Program-made: the position numbers and the translations under genes
Notes under the pieces: model-generated
What the model saw: the letters and a program-made list of their open reading frames with translations, nothing else
Told to the model about the DNA's origin: nothing
Databases searched by the model: none
DNA from: Desulfovibrio sp.
GTDB taxonomy: Bacteria; Desulfobacterota; Desulfovibrionia; Desulfovibrionales; Desulfovibrionaceae
Reading direction: 5' to 3'
Length of the DNA stretch: 64,000 nt
Assembly: GCA_031284485.1 (NCBI GenBank)
Contig: JAISZT010000098.1
Span: 27,680 to 91,679 of the forward strand
In this document: piece after piece, positions 27,631 through 37,776 of the stretch
Position numbering within the stretch: the stretch's first letter is position 1
Layout of the letters: each line of letters starts with the position of its first letter

Positions 27631-28065
27631 ATGAAAACTTTCAGTCCTACCCCTAACGACATCAACCATCAATGGTTTGTGGTTGACGCCAAAGATCAGG
27701 TGCTTGGCCGTCTGGCAAGCCAGATCGCCCACCGCCTGCGCGGCAAGCACAAACCGGAGTTTGCCCCGCACATGGACAACGGGGATTTTATCGTGGTTGT
27801 AAACTGCGAACAGATCAAAGTTACCGGCACGAAACTCAATAACAAAAAATACTATCGCCACTCCGGCTGGGTTGGCGGACTTAAAACAACCGCTCTTGGC
27901 GACATGCTTGCAGACAAACCGACACGAGTGCTGATGCACGCTGTACGCGGCATGTTGCCGAAAAATCGCCTCGGCCGCGCCATTTTGAGAAAACTCAAGA
28001 TTTATGCCGGTACGGAACATCCGCACACGGCCCAAAATCCGCAACCTCTTACTTTGCCCTGTTGA
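27631..28065 (+). CDS. rplM: Ribosomal protein L13
   Basis: Large-subunit ribosomal protein bound early to 23S rRNA. Contains [52 protein letters not shown] and [13 protein letters not shown], diagnostic for L13. 144 residues. ATG 27631 with GAGGAG about 9 bases upstream. Forms the classical rplM-rpsI pair. Confidence 0.98.
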   Translation: MKTFSPTPNDINHQWFVVDAKDQVLGRLASQIAHRLRGKHKPEFAPHMDNGDFIVVVNCEQIKVTGTKLNNKKYYRHSGWVGGLKTTALGDMLADKPTRVLMHAVRGMLPKNRLGRAILRKLKIYAGTEHPHTAQNPQPLTLPC

Positions 28066-28091
28066 CCTTGCCCTGATAAGGAGCGCGCACT

Positions 28092-28484
28092 ATGAGTGAA
28101 AAATTTGAATATGGCACCGGCCGACGCAAGACAGCCATAGCCCGTACCCGAATTTACGCCGGTTCCGGCGGAATTACCGTCAACGGACGTTCCGTTGACG
28201 AGTACTTTCCGCGCAAAACTCTGCAAATGATTATACGTCAGCCCCTAGTGCTGTCAAAAATGGCTGAAAAGCTGGATATCAAGGTCAATGTCGCCGGCGG
28301 CGGGGTAACAGGTCAGGCCGAAGCCGTACGCCACGGCATTTCTCGCGCCTTGCTGCTGCTTGATCCGGAACTGCGTCCTGTGCTCAAAAAAGCCGGGCTG
28401 CTGACTCGCGACGCCAGAAAGAAAGAGCGCAAAAAATACGGCCTGCGCGCCGCCCGCGCACGCTACCAGTATTCCAAGCGTTGA
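28092..28484 (+). CDS. rpsI: Ribosomal protein S9
   Basis: Small-subunit protein whose C-terminal tail reaches the P-site tRNA. Starts [20 protein letters not shown] and ends RYQYSKR, as in all S9. 130 residues, normal. 26 bases after rplM. Confidence 0.98.
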   Translation: MSEKFEYGTGRRKTAIARTRIYAGSGGITVNGRSVDEYFPRKTLQMIIRQPLVLSKMAEKLDIKVNVAGGGVTGQAEAVRHGISRALLLLDPELRPVLKKAGLLTRDARKKERKKYGLRAARARYQYSKR

Positions 28485-28529
28485 TTTCGGGGCATTCTTC
28501 CCCCTGCCTGCGATTGTCTTTTTTATGAC

Positions 28530-28563
28530 CCGCCGTCTTCATTGACGATGAAGGCGGCATTGG
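28530..28563 (+). terminator. Terminator candidate after rpsI
   Basis: CCGCC (28530-28534) and TTCAT pair with ATGAAGGCGG (28548-28557) around a small loop with one three-base bulge. A T-rich stretch follows. Confidence 0.45.
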
Positions 28564-28591
28564 TTTATTTTACGCCAGCAAATTTTGAACA

Positions 28592-28620
28592 TTGCGGCAT
28601 GCCGCCAAGTTGTTTATAAA
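28592..28620 (+). promoter_or_regulatory. Promoter with palindromic spacer for DHH gene
   Basis: TTGCGG (28592-28597), 17-base spacer, TATAAA (28615-28620), about 40 bases before the DHH gene start. A perfect 12-base palindrome, GCGGCATGCCGC (28594-28605), overlaps the -35 box and spacer, where a repressor could block RNA polymerase. Confidence 0.5.
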
Positions 28621-28657
28621 AAAAACATGCTGCAACCATAAACAGGAGTCGGTAAAC

Positions 28658-29584
28658 ATGTCGCCCAAGTATCGCCTTGTAACACGTAGTGATTTTGATG
28701 GTCTTGTCTGCGCTGTCCTGCTGAAGGAACTGGATATGCTTGAAAGCATCAAATTCGTCCATCCCAAGGATATGCAGGACGGGGTAGTCGAAATAACTGA
28801 AAATGACATCACCACAAACCTGCCGCATACGCCAAGGGCGCATCTGGTCTTTGATCACCATCTCTCCGAAACACTGAGACTCGGCGGAAAAAGACCGGAC
28901 AATTATGTTATTGATCCCGAAGCGCCGTCCGCTTCAAGAGTTGTTTACGATTATTTCGGGGGGCCAGCCCGCTTCAAGGAAATATCAGATGAAATAATGC
29001 GCGCTGTTGATCAGGCGGACTCCGCCCAGTATTCCAAAGACGACATTCTTCAGCCCAAACGCTGGACACTGCTCAATTACATCATGGATCCGCGAACGGG
29101 GCTGGGGCGTTTTCGCCAGTTCAGAATCAGCAATTACGACCTGATGATGGAACTTATCACACACTGCCGCACGCACACCATTGACCAGATACTGCAACTT
29201 CCCGATGTGCAGGAGCGTGTCGATCTTTACCTTGAACACCAGGAAAAGGCTATTGAGCAGATCAAACGCTGCTCCACCGTGCATGGCAAACTTGTTATTC
29301 TTGATCTTCGTTTTGAAGACGTCATCTGGTGCACAAACCGCTTTATGGTTTACGCGCTCTTCCCGGAATGCAACATCTCCGCGCATGTGCTCTGGGGCCT
29401 GAAACAGCAGAACACGGTTTTCGCTGTGGGAAAATCCATTTTGGACCGTTCAAGCAAAGTCAATATAGGCGAGGTAATGTTGAAGCACGGCGGCGGCGGG
29501 CACCTGGCCGCAGGCACTTGCCAGGTGATGAACGACCAGGCGGATGCTGTACGAGAAGACCTTATCATCGCGCTCAACAAGTAA
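28658..29584 (+). CDS. DHH-family phosphoesterase
   Basis: Metal-dependent phosphoesterase with the N-terminal DHH domain: TRSDFDGLVCAVLLKELD (DFDG motif), HLVFDHHLSETLR (DHH motif) and AVDQADSAQ. A C-terminal DHHA1-like part has KHGGGGHLAAGTCQV. 308 residues. Members of this superfamily include nano-RNases, cyclic-di-AMP phosphodiesterases and exopolyphosphatases; the GGGGH motif is shared by nano-RNase and c-di-AMP enzymes, so the exact substrate is open. AGGAG is 9 bases before ATG 28658. Confidence 0.85.
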   Translation: MSPKYRLVTRSDFDGLVCAVLLKELDMLESIKFVHPKDMQDGVVEITENDITTNLPHTPRAHLVFDHHLSETLRLGGKRPDNYVIDPEAPSASRVVYDYFGGPARFKEISDEIMRAVDQADSAQYSKDDILQPKRWTLLNYIMDPRTGLGRFRQFRISNYDLMMELITHCRTHTIDQILQLPDVQERVDLYLEHQEKAIEQIKRCSTVHGKLVILDLRFEDVIWCTNRFMVYALFPECNISAHVLWGLKQQNTVFAVGKSILDRSSKVNIGEVMLKHGGGGHLAAGTCQVMNDQADAVREDLIIALNK

Positions 29585-29616
29585 AACAGACTATGATCCT
29601 GCAGACAGGAGTTTCC

Positions 29617-32247
29617 ATGCGACGAACTTCCCTGGTTCCGGGCCTGATCCTGCCCCTATTTCTGTTCTTCACAGCCGCAACATCTCTGCCTGCCCGGGCT
29701 GCCCCTGCCGAATCCCTGACGCAGCTTTCCAATGGCCTTACCGTTTATGTCATCAGGGACGCGCGCTTTCCCCTCGTCTGCACAAGACTCTACGTCCGCA
29801 CCGGATCCGCCAACGAAAATCCGCGTTTTGCCGGCATCAGCCATCTGCTTGAACACATGGTTTTCAAGGGGACAGACCATCGCCCCAAGGGTCAGGCAGC
29901 CCGCGACGTCGAGAAACTTGGCGGCTATCTCAACGCATCCACAGGTTTTGACAAGACCGTCTATATCACCGACATGCCCGCCGCGCACTGGCGCACCGGC
30001 ATGGACGTGGTGCAGGACATGGCCTTTCGGGCAAAGCTGAATCCCGGCGATCTGGAATCTGAAAAAAATGTTGTTATTTCAGAACTTGAAGGGAACGAAG
30101 ATTCCCCCATGCGAAAATTGTTTGAAGACCTCCAGACGGCGGGGCTGCACAATACCGCCTACGGCCGCCCGATTATCGGTTACAGGGAGACCGTCAGAGC
30201 AATCACGGCCGAAGACCTGCGCGCTTATGTCAAGCAATGGTATCAGCCGCGAAACATGACGCTGCTGGTGGCGGGAGACATTGACCCGAAGGCCGTGCAG
30301 GCGCACGCTGAAAAGCTTTTCGGCAATCTGAAAAACAGCGGTCTACTGCCTGTAACGCGGCAGCCGGACATCGCAAACGCGCCGGGAGGACAACGCGTTG
30401 TCATAAACAAGGGCCCCTGGAACAAGGTATATCTGGGCATGGCGTTTCCTGTGCCGGGGTTGCGTGATCTGCGCAGCGCCGACCTTGATGTGCTTGCCTA
30501 TCTGCTGGGAGGGGACGGCACCTCACGCTTTTACAACAGGTATAAATATGAAAAACAACTGGTGGACGACATCAGCGTGAGCAATATGAGCTTGGCCGAA
30601 GCCGGTCTTCTGGTCATCACCGCCCAAATGGACGCCGGCAAAATTCTGCCCTTCTGGCAGGAACTGACAAAGGATCTCGCCGGACTCAAAGCCGGTGATT
30701 TCAAGCCTGACGCCCTCAAACGGGCCAAGGACAACCTGGCAGACGAAATGGACAGGGCGGGCGAAACGTTGAGCGGGCTGGCCGCCTGGAAAGGCATTGT
30801 CCAGTTTGATCTTGGCGGGACGCGGGAAGAGCGAAATCTGCGCTTCAGCATGAACGCCGTCGATGCAGCCCGTCTGCAACGCGCCATAAACGATTGGCTT
30901 GTGCCGCAACGCGCGCGGGTGCGTGTGCTGGTTCCGCAAAACGCCGTATTGCCGGATCTGGAAGCCGTATTACAAAAAAACTGGCCGGACGTTCCTGTTG
31001 AAAAAACCTCAGGAAGCGAAAAAATTGCCCGGAACCGGTCAGAAATTCTGAATCTGGGCGACGGGCGCACCGTGATTCTGCTTCCGGACAACTCTGTTCC
31101 GTACATCTCCCTGGATTTGGCCATGCCCGGCGGCAACGCCCTGCTGACGCCCGACCGACAGGGGCTTGCCAATCTCGCCGCCCAGGCGCTCACCACCGGC
31201 AGCGGAAAACTCGACGCCCAGGAAACAGAGCGATTTTTCTCGGATCGCGCAGCGGCCGTATCGGCCGAAGCCGGTTTGCAGACCTTCCACATAGCGCTCA
31301 GCGGCCCGGCGCGCTTCACGGCGGATTACTTCGGCGCGCTTGGCGACATTGTGTCAAAACCGCGCTTTGACGCCAAAGAAATACGGCGTGAAGCGGAAAA
31401 CATGAAGTCCGCCATCCGGCAACGCAGCGACCGGCCCCTGTCCTATCTCTTTGCCAAACTTTCCCCTTTTCTGTATCCGGGCGGACATCCATACGGATTT
31501 GACAGACTAGGGACGCCGGAAAACCTTGACCGCTTTGAGCGCAAAGACGTGCAGACATTCTGGAAACTTCAGTCAACCCAGCCGTGGGTGCTTTCCGTTG
31601 CCGGAGATCTTAACCGTGAGGCGGTGCTGGCCTTTGCCAAAGCGCTGCCCGTTCCTCAAGCGGCCGCGCCCGCCGTATCACAACCCGAATGGGGACGGGA
31701 AAAGCGCCTTGACCTGAATCTTCCCGGCCGCAATCAGGCACATTTTTTGCAGTTGTTCAAAGCTGTTCCGCTGACGCACCCTGACGCACCCGCGCTTATG
31801 CTTCTGCAAGCCGTGATTTCCGGGCAAAGCGGTCTGCTCTTCAGCAGTCTGCGAGACGCGCACGGCCTTGGCTACACAGTGACCGCCTTTTACCGCACCA
31901 TGCCCGAAGCCGCCTTTATGGCCTTTTATATCGGCACCACGGCAGACAAGGTACAGCAGGCCAAGAGGGGATTTGCCGACATCATCTCCGACCTTGCCAA
32001 AAAGCCCCTGTCCAGAGAGCTGCTTCTTGCAGCCGGCAACCGCCTGCAGGGCGAATACCACCGAAGCCGCCAGAGTCTGGCAAGCAGGGCGAACGAATCC
32101 GCCATGGACGCTGTGCTGAAAAATCCGCAGGATTTCCGCAAACTTCTGCTGGAAAAAACCGCGGCTCTGACTCCGGCGGATATACAGTCCGTAGCGCGTA
32201 AGTATCTGGGTAATGAGAACCTGTACGAAATAACATTACTTCCATAA
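29617..32247 (+). CDS. Periplasmic M16-family zinc metallopeptidase, two-lobed
   Basis: Pitrilysin-family peptidase. A signal peptide (MRRTSLVPGLILPLFLFF, cleavage near ARA) precedes the first M16 lobe with the inverted zinc motif HLLEH (in ISHLLEHMVFKGTDHRPKG) and the downstream glutamate in NVVISELEGNEDSPM. A second, catalytically inert M16 lobe begins near residue 470 (LNLGDGRTVILLPDNSVPYI) and ends with SRANESAMDAV. 876 residues, so both lobes are fused in one chain. AGGAG is 5 bases before ATG 29617; the long frame extending back to 29329 overlaps the DHH gene and lacks support. Likely degrades peptides in the periplasm. Confidence 0.92.
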   Translation: MRRTSLVPGLILPLFLFFTAATSLPARAAPAESLTQLSNGLTVYVIRDARFPLVCTRLYVRTGSANENPRFAGISHLLEHMVFKGTDHRPKGQAARDVEKLGGYLNASTGFDKTVYITDMPAAHWRTGMDVVQDMAFRAKLNPGDLESEKNVVISELEGNEDSPMRKLFEDLQTAGLHNTAYGRPIIGYRETVRAITAEDLRAYVKQWYQPRNMTLLVAGDIDPKAVQAHAEKLFGNLKNSGLLPVTRQPDIANAPGGQRVVINKGPWNKVYLGMAFPVPGLRDLRSADLDVLAYLLGGDGTSRFYNRYKYEKQLVDDISVSNMSLAEAGLLVITAQMDAGKILPFWQELTKDLAGLKAGDFKPDALKRAKDNLADEMDRAGETLSGLAAWKGIVQFDLGGTREERNLRFSMNAVDAARLQRAINDWLVPQRARVRVLVPQNAVLPDLEAVLQKNWPDVPVEKTSGSEKIARNRSEILNLGDGRTVILLPDNSVPYISLDLAMPGGNALLTPDRQGLANLAAQALTTGSGKLDAQETERFFSDRAAAVSAEAGLQTFHIALSGPARFTADYFGALGDIVSKPRFDAKEIRREAENMKSAIRQRSDRPLSYLFAKLSPFLYPGGHPYGFDRLGTPENLDRFERKDVQTFWKLQSTQPWVLSVAGDLNREAVLAFAKALPVPQAAAPAVSQPEWGREKRLDLNLPGRNQAHFLQLFKAVPLTHPDAPALMLLQAVISGQSGLLFSSLRDAHGLGYTVTAFYRTMPEAAFMAFYIGTTADKVQQAKRGFADIISDLAKKPLSRELLLAAGNRLQGEYHRSRQSLASRANESAMDAVLKNPQDFRKLLLEKTAALTPADIQSVARKYLGNENLYEITLLP

Positions 32248-32273
32248 AATTTTGAGTTCTGAAGGTAAAAATA

Positions 32274-32302
32274 TTGACGTTAAAGCAACATACGGGTAAA
32301 TG
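32274..32302 (+). promoter_or_regulatory. Promoter candidate for cstA-like gene
   Basis: TTGACG (32274-32279), 17-base spacer, TAAATG (32297-32302), giving a leader of about 80 bases before the start at 32390. The 142-base gap after the M16 gene otherwise shows no clear hairpin. Confidence 0.5.
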
Positions 32303-32389
32303 GAGGGAAAAGTCTCCCCAGAAGACTGTTGCCCGCAGTGAGCACGGCCTTCAGAAATATTAATTATCCATAACAGATGGAGAAGGCAC

Positions 32390-33826
32390 ATGCCAAATTA
32401 CGTTTATTTTCTCATATCGGTGGTGGCTTTGATTGGCGGGTATGCCATTTACGGCACAATAGTGGAAAAAATCTTCGGCGCGCGGCCGGAAAGGCCCGTG
32501 CCGGCGCGCACCCGCGCCGACGGCGTGGACTTTGTGGAAATGCCCGCATGGAAAGTCTGGCTTATCCAGCTTCTGAATATCGCGGGCGTCGGCCCGGTGT
32601 TCGGCCCCATTCTGGGCGCGCTGTGGGGGCCGTCCGCCCTGCTGTGGATTGTCATCGGCTGCATTTTCGCTGGCGCCGTGCATGACTATTTCGCCGGAAT
32701 GCTTTCAGTCCGCTACGACGGCGCAAACGTGCCCACGATAGTAGGACACAACCTTGGCAACACGGCAAAAATTGTCATGCAGGTTTTTTCCGTTGTGCTG
32801 GTGGTGCTCGTCGGCGTTGTTTTCGTCGCCGCGCCGGCCGGTCTGCTTGCGAAGCTGACGCCGGACTGGATGAACATGACCTTCTGGATCTGCGTTATTT
32901 TCGCCTACTATTTTCTGGCGACGATCCTGCCCATTGACCAGATTATCGGACGTTTCTATCCCCTTTTCGGCGCTGTGCTGATCTTCATGGCTGTCGGCAT
33001 CACAACCATGCTTTTTGTCAGCGGCACGGAATTTTTCCCCTCCATGCATTGGGCGAACCAGCATCCCAAGCAACTGCCCATTTACCCGCTGGTGTTCATT
33101 ACCATTGCCTGCGGCGCGCTTTCCGGTTTTCACGCCACGCAGTCTCCGCTCATGGCGCGTTGCCTTGCCAACGAACGCCTGGGCAAACCTGTCTTCTACG
33201 GCGGCATGATTGCCGAAGGTCTTATCGGTCTTGTTTGGGCCACAGTGGCCATGAGCTTCTACCATACGCCTGAGGCCCTGACGGGCGCTCTGGCAGCCGG
33301 CGGCCCCGGCAACGTCGTTTCGGAAGCCTCCTTTGCCCTGATGGGTAGTGTCGGCGGCGTACTTGCCATTCTGGGCGTTGTCGTGCTGCCCATCACTTCC
33401 GGCGACACGGCCTTCCGCGCCGCGCGCCTGACCATTGCCGAAGCCTTCAGCTTCTCCCAGGCAAACCATAAAAACAGACTGCTCATTGCCGTGCCCATAT
33501 TCGCCATAGGCATTGTTCTCGCCAATGTGGACTTCAACATCATCTGGCGTTACTTCGGCTGGGCCAACCAGTCGCTGGCCGGCATCGTGCTGTGGGCGGG
33601 CGCGGCCTACCTTTACCGCAAATCCAAGTTCCACTGGATATGCACCGCCCCCGCCATGTTCATCACCTCGGTGGCTATTTCCTATATCTGCTTTGAAAAG
33701 AATATGGGATTGGGCTTGCCCATAGACGTATCCAATATAATCGGCGCTGCTGTGGCCATCGTTTGTCTGGTGGCCCTGCTCCTGCTGGGGAGGCGCACTA
33801 TTGCCGGCGCGCCTGAAAACGTCTGA
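32390..33826 (+). CDS. cstA: CstA-family carbon starvation protein / peptide or pyruvate transporter
   Basis: Inner-membrane transporter of the CstA family (peptide or pyruvate uptake). CstA signatures: [22 protein letters not shown] near the N-terminus, [21 protein letters not shown] and [23 protein letters not shown]. About 12-13 helices and [18 protein letters not shown] in the middle. 478 residues, like the short CstA form of sulfate reducers and other anaerobes rather than the roughly 700-residue E. coli CstA. GGAGAAGG precedes the ATG. A strong terminator follows, so it is its own unit. The substrate is inferred only from the family. Confidence 0.88.
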   Translation: MPNYVYFLISVVALIGGYAIYGTIVEKIFGARPERPVPARTRADGVDFVEMPAWKVWLIQLLNIAGVGPVFGPILGALWGPSALLWIVIGCIFAGAVHDYFAGMLSVRYDGANVPTIVGHNLGNTAKIVMQVFSVVLVVLVGVVFVAAPAGLLAKLTPDWMNMTFWICVIFAYYFLATILPIDQIIGRFYPLFGAVLIFMAVGITTMLFVSGTEFFPSMHWANQHPKQLPIYPLVFITIACGALSGFHATQSPLMARCLANERLGKPVFYGGMIAEGLIGLVWATVAMSFYHTPEALTGALAAGGPGNVVSEASFALMGSVGGVLAILGVVVLPITSGDTAFRAARLTIAEAFSFSQANHKNRLLIAVPIFAIGIVLANVDFNIIWRYFGWANQSLAGIVLWAGAAYLYRKSKFHWICTAPAMFITSVAISYICFEKNMGLGLPIDVSNIIGAAVAIVCLVALLLLGRRTIAGAPENV

Positions 33827-33853
33827 TATCGGCTCGCAATTTGCCTGAAACGC

Positions 33854-33883
33854 AAAGGCAGGGCCGATGGCCCTGCCTTTTTT
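33854..33883 (+). terminator. Rho-independent terminator after cstA-like gene
   Basis: A perfect 12-bp stem, AAAGGCAGGGCC (33854-33865) with GGCCCTGCCTTT (33869-33880), has a 3-base GAT loop. The right arm ends in a T run (33878-33883). Confidence 0.93.
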
Positions 33884-33900
33884 CGTAAACGAGACACAGC

Positions 33901-34701
33901 ATGCTGAAACCACCAAACATTCTGACTATCGCCGGCTCTGATTCCGGCGGCGGCGCGGGCATACAGGCCGACCTCAAAACCGTCATGGCGCTGGGCGGAT
34001 ACGGCATGAGCGTCATCACCGCGCTCACAGCCCAAAACGGCGGGGGGGTCAAGGGCATCCACGCGCCGGACCCGGACTTCGCGGCCCTGCAACTCGCCGC
34101 TGTTCTGGAGGGCTTTCCTGTGGCTGCGGCAAAAACCGGAATGCTCTTTTCCTCCGCCATTATCCGCGCCATAAGTCCTATCTTGCAAAAACGCGCATTT
34201 CCCCTGGTTGTTGACCCGGTTTCTATTAGCCAGAGCGGCAGTCAACTGCTGCAGGAAGATGCGGTGGAGGCGCTCAAACAAGAATTGCTGCCGGGTTGTG
34301 AACTGCTCACGCCAAACCGCCCGGAAGCGGAAATGCTCACGGGTCTTGCCATCAACAGCCCTGACGAGGCCTGCGCCGCCGCGGAAAAACTTCTTCAGAT
34401 GGGGGCAAAAGCCGTCCTGATCAAAGGCGGGCATATGGGAAACACGATCATGGTGACCGACATCCTTTGCGAATCCGGGCAAGCACCGAAACATCTGCCC
34501 CAACCCAGAGTGGAAACAGACAACACACACGGCACGGGATGTACACTTTCAGCAGCCATAGCCACTGGTCTGGGCAAAAAACTGCCCCTGCAAATCGCGG
34601 TAAAAAAGGCGCAGGAATTTATCAACCTGACCCTGCGCAAAAGCTACGCCCCGGGATTGGGCTGCGGCCCGGTCAACCATGCCGCCGGCTTGGTTGTTTG
34701 A
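33901..34701 (+). CDS. thiD: Hydroxymethylpyrimidine/phosphomethylpyrimidine kinase ThiD
   Basis: Phosphorylates HMP to HMP-PP for thiamine synthesis. A ribokinase fold with [21 protein letters not shown] at the N-terminus, [41 protein letters not shown], and the anion-hole/catalytic [18 protein letters not shown]. 266 residues. No strong ribosome-binding site. It starts a new unit after the terminator and may be cotranscribed with the following large gene (59-base gap). No other thi genes in the window. Confidence 0.95.
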   Translation: MLKPPNILTIAGSDSGGGAGIQADLKTVMALGGYGMSVITALTAQNGGGVKGIHAPDPDFAALQLAAVLEGFPVAAAKTGMLFSSAIIRAISPILQKRAFPLVVDPVSISQSGSQLLQEDAVEALKQELLPGCELLTPNRPEAEMLTGLAINSPDEACAAAEKLLQMGAKAVLIKGGHMGNTIMVTDILCESGQAPKHLPQPRVETDNTHGTGCTLSAAIATGLGKKLPLQIAVKKAQEFINLTLRKSYAPGLGCGPVNHAAGLVV

Positions 34702-34760
34702 CGTATACCGCCGCAAAGGATAACATTTTAACTAGGCTCGTTGACATTTTGGAGCATTGT

Positions 34761-37700
34761 GTGACGACAACGTGGAAAAAATTATATTTTGATCAACAGG
34801 ACAGGGATATCCTGATTCTGGTTAATCGTATTCTGGAATCCAGCAGCAGTCGTCCTGATGACGGCCGGTTTGATCCCAGACTGCATCCTCACGGCATAAA
34901 AGAATTGGTGGCTTCACCCGTTTCGCGCATAGCTTACGCTGTAATCAACCTGCTGCGCAATCTTGAGGCAGGTGAAACGCAAGCCAAAGACCGCCTTCTG
35001 GCTTTGCAGACGCTTTACGACGAAGTGCTCAGTAGCACACATTCCGCCTTGCGCCGCAACACGGCCCGTGTGCTTATGCAAATCATGAAACGCATGGTGG
35101 GCGCTCACGGGCAGAACCTCAAACAACTCAAGCTGGCTCATGATTTTCGTCTTGCGATTCAGGGCACGCCCCGTATTGTACGGCGCCTGCTGGCTCAGCA
35201 CCATCTTCCGGAAATGCCTGAAGAATGGAATCAGCTCGCTTTCGACGACCACGTATACGACGCCAACACGAAAGGCCGCAAAAGCCCCACACACCTTATC
35301 ATGGACGCGTGGATCAAGGGCATGCGCTCACTCACTGTCGCTTACGAGTACTGCGTTGACCCGAAAGTCGCCAAGGAATTGCTGGGCGCCGCAAAGATAA
35401 CCGGCATTGAGGTGCGTATCGGCCTGGAATTTCAGCTTCCCTTCTATGATCGTACCATAAGCTTGTTCTGGATTCCACGCGGGTTTACCTCTGATGACGA
35501 CTTCATGGAATTTCTGCGCCGCCCCAATGTCGCGGCCATACAGGAAAGAGGACGGGAAGTTCTGCGCTGGAAAAAAGAAATGGTGTTGCAGCGCCTGGCC
35601 GCGTGGAACAATAGCCATCGACCGCAATTGGAAACGGAATGGGGCGTCTCCATACCCGAACTTGCCGATGAAGCTTTTTTGGACTTTGTAGGCCGCGGGC
35701 AACCTTCAAACCTGCATCTGGCGGAATGCCTGCACAAGCACATCCTGCCCGCGGCAAAGGAACGCGCGGAAAAATTGTCTGTCCTGCAGGATGAGGCATC
35801 TCGTGCCGAGCTTGAAACTTTGGAATATCTGAGGCCGGAGACTATACTGGACGACTGGCTTTCACCGGATAAACACCCTGAAATGTCGGATATGTACTAC
35901 CACATACACTCGGAAAATATCCCCGAAATGCTGCGTCTGACACCACAGGAACTCACCCGGGAACTTGTGGCGCTTACTCCCGGATACAGAATGGCCCTCG
36001 GATCCACAGGCTTGAATGTGGAAGATGTGACGGAGCTGCTTTGGGATTGCAACGGCGCCATCACGCATCTGGAAATTTTTAACATGAAAGGCTGGATGGA
36101 AGGCAAACTGTCCAACATCGCGGCTATCAGCGAGTTACAGCGATCGCTCAACCAGGGACTGGGGCCGCGCGTCAAGCAGATGGTGCGTCAGATGATACGG
36201 CGCATGGAAAACACGGACGATACTGAGCGCGCGGAAAAATTTCAAAATATTTTGCGCCATATACCACAGCTATGGGCGCACTACCGGCAAAAACCTCTTA
36301 AATCCCGTTTGGGCACAAGTTCGGCAAGCCGACTTTCGTTCGGCATGGGTCTGGTGTACAAGGACACGTTGCCGCGACGCGCCATGAAAACACTGTGGGG
36401 CAAACAACAAAACGCCAAGCCCATACCTGTATTCGCCCCCCTCAAAGAATCCGTCACTTTCACCCCTCCCGACAATCCGTCATCCTGGCAACGGCTGGCG
36501 GTACACTTGCGCCGGCTGCCGGGCTGCGCTCATCTTGGCATGTACCAACGGCGTGAATGGAGCGCCGCCAGTGAAAACTGCGTGTTCCGTCCACGCGGCA
36601 ATATTGTCAACCTGGGTGGCTTGAACCCCTCGGTAAAAAACGATCTTCTGGGAAAAATACATAAAAGTAACGAAATATTGCCGGAAATCACCTATCTGAA
36701 CAGTTCGATAACCAACTGCCTCAAAGTGCTGCTCGGTTTCATCCCGGCTTTTTTCTCCTTCCTGTATACGCAGGAATGGTGGTTTCTGGCCTGGTTCGGC
36801 AGCGTTATCTGGTTCGGCATCACCGGAGTGCGCAATGTGGTGCAAATGGTTATGGCCGCCAAAGGCGCAAACCGCGACACGCTTATTCACTGGAAGGCCC
36901 AGGTCAATGTCGGACGGCTGTGTGATTCACTTATGTTCACGGGCATTTCCGTGCTTTTGCTGGAACTGGCAGTGCGTGTCCTGCTGCTCAAAGAATATCT
37001 CGGTGTGACTGTTACCGAAAATCCTATTCTGGTGTTCGCTACACTAAGCATTATCAATGGATTGTATATCTGTTTCCACAACATATTTCGCGGTTTTCCA
37101 AAAGAAGCGGCGATCGGCAATCTGTTTCGCAGCATTCTGGCGATACCGGTTTCCTCCTTGTACCTTTTCCTGCTGAGGAGCGGCATGCTTGTCCTGGGCG
37201 TCGACAATCCTGAAATATACCTGATTCCCAGCGCGGCGGTAATATCCAAATCGGCTTCGGACACTGTGGCCGCCCTCATTGAAGGCTATGCGGACAGCCA
37301 GGTCAACCTTCGCAGACGGCGCTGGGACTTCAACAGTAAAATCGCCAGCGTGTTTGACCATTACACGCGCCTTGAACTGCTTTTTCCCCAGGACAACGCC
37401 CTGATAAAGCTGTCAAGGACAAAAGGGCTTGACGGTCTTGGCGGTGAAAAAGGCAGGGCGCTGGAAAAAGCCTTCATTATCAATGCGCTGGATCTCATGT
37501 ATTTCTGGTTTTACCAGCCGCGCGCCCAGGACGCCTTCCGCCAGATTATCCGCACCATGCCCAAGGCGGACCGCATTGTGCTGGTGCGCTCGCAGCTTGT
37601 GCTCATGCGTGAACGTGAAATCAGCCAGATGCTGGTGGACGGGCTTTTAGGACGGGATTTCGCGCCGCCTCTGGCCTTTTTTCTGAGCAAACACAATGCC

Positions 37701-37766
37701 TACCTGCGCCGTTTGATACGCTATTGCCGTCTTGGCGGATCACGCGAGCACGGCATGCCCTTGTAA
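34761..37766 (+). CDS. 1001-residue membrane protein of unknown function with PHP-like N-terminal region
   Basis: GTG start at 34761 with GGAG 6 bases upstream; the frame is open further back but there overlaps thiD. Residues 1-645 are hydrophilic and probably cytosolic. Around 155-225 the pattern FDDHVYDANTKGRKSPTHLI followed by KITGIEVRIGLEF recalls PHP phosphoesterases, with LEIFN near 435, but the metal ligands appear incomplete. Residues about 650-820 hold four or five membrane helices (LKVLLGFIPAFFSFLYTQEW, WFGSVIWFGITGVRN, MFTGISVLLLELAVRVLLL, VFATLSIINGLYICFHN, LAIPVSSLYLFLLRS). The C-terminal 180 residues are soluble. The partner gene, an HD-domain protein, starts 10 bases after the stop. 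PHP similarity is my inference and no function is claimed. Confidence 0.75.
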   Translation: MTTTWKKLYFDQQDRDILILVNRILESSSSRPDDGRFDPRLHPHGIKELVASPVSRIAYAVINLLRNLEAGETQAKDRLLALQTLYDEVLSSTHSALRRNTARVLMQIMKRMVGAHGQNLKQLKLAHDFRLAIQGTPRIVRRLLAQHHLPEMPEEWNQLAFDDHVYDANTKGRKSPTHLIMDAWIKGMRSLTVAYEYCVDPKVAKELLGAAKITGIEVRIGLEFQLPFYDRTISLFWIPRGFTSDDDFMEFLRRPNVAAIQERGREVLRWKKEMVLQRLAAWNNSHRPQLETEWGVSIPELADEAFLDFVGRGQPSNLHLAECLHKHILPAAKERAEKLSVLQDEASRAELETLEYLRPETILDDWLSPDKHPEMSDMYYHIHSENIPEMLRLTPQELTRELVALTPGYRMALGSTGLNVEDVTELLWDCNGAITHLEIFNMKGWMEGKLSNIAAISELQRSLNQGLGPRVKQMVRQMIRRMENTDDTERAEKFQNILRHIPQLWAHYRQKPLKSRLGTSSASRLSFGMGLVYKDTLPRRAMKTLWGKQQNAKPIPVFAPLKESVTFTPPDNPSSWQRLAVHLRRLPGCAHLGMYQRREWSAASENCVFRPRGNIVNLGGLNPSVKNDLLGKIHKSNEILPEITYLNSSITNCLKVLLGFIPAFFSFLYTQEWWFLAWFGSVIWFGITGVRNVVQMVMAAKGANRDTLIHWKAQVNVGRLCDSLMFTGISVLLLELAVRVLLLKEYLGVTVTENPILVFATLSIINGLYICFHNIFRGFPKEAAIGNLFRSILAIPVSSLYLFLLRSGMLVLGVDNPEIYLIPSAAVISKSASDTVAALIEGYADSQVNLRRRRWDFNSKIASVFDHYTRLELLFPQDNALIKLSRTKGLDGLGGEKGRALEKAFIINALDLMYFWFYQPRAQDAFRQIIRTMPKADRIVLVRSQLVLMREREISQMLVDGLLGRDFAPPLAFFLSKHNAYLRRLIRYCRLGGSREHGMPL

Positions 37767-37776
37767 GGATACCCTC

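Noticed and set aside
32705..33916. 403-codon frame antisense to the cstA-like gene
   Set aside because: His/Gly/Asp-rich translation typical of the complement of a membrane protein; also covers the terminator at 33854.
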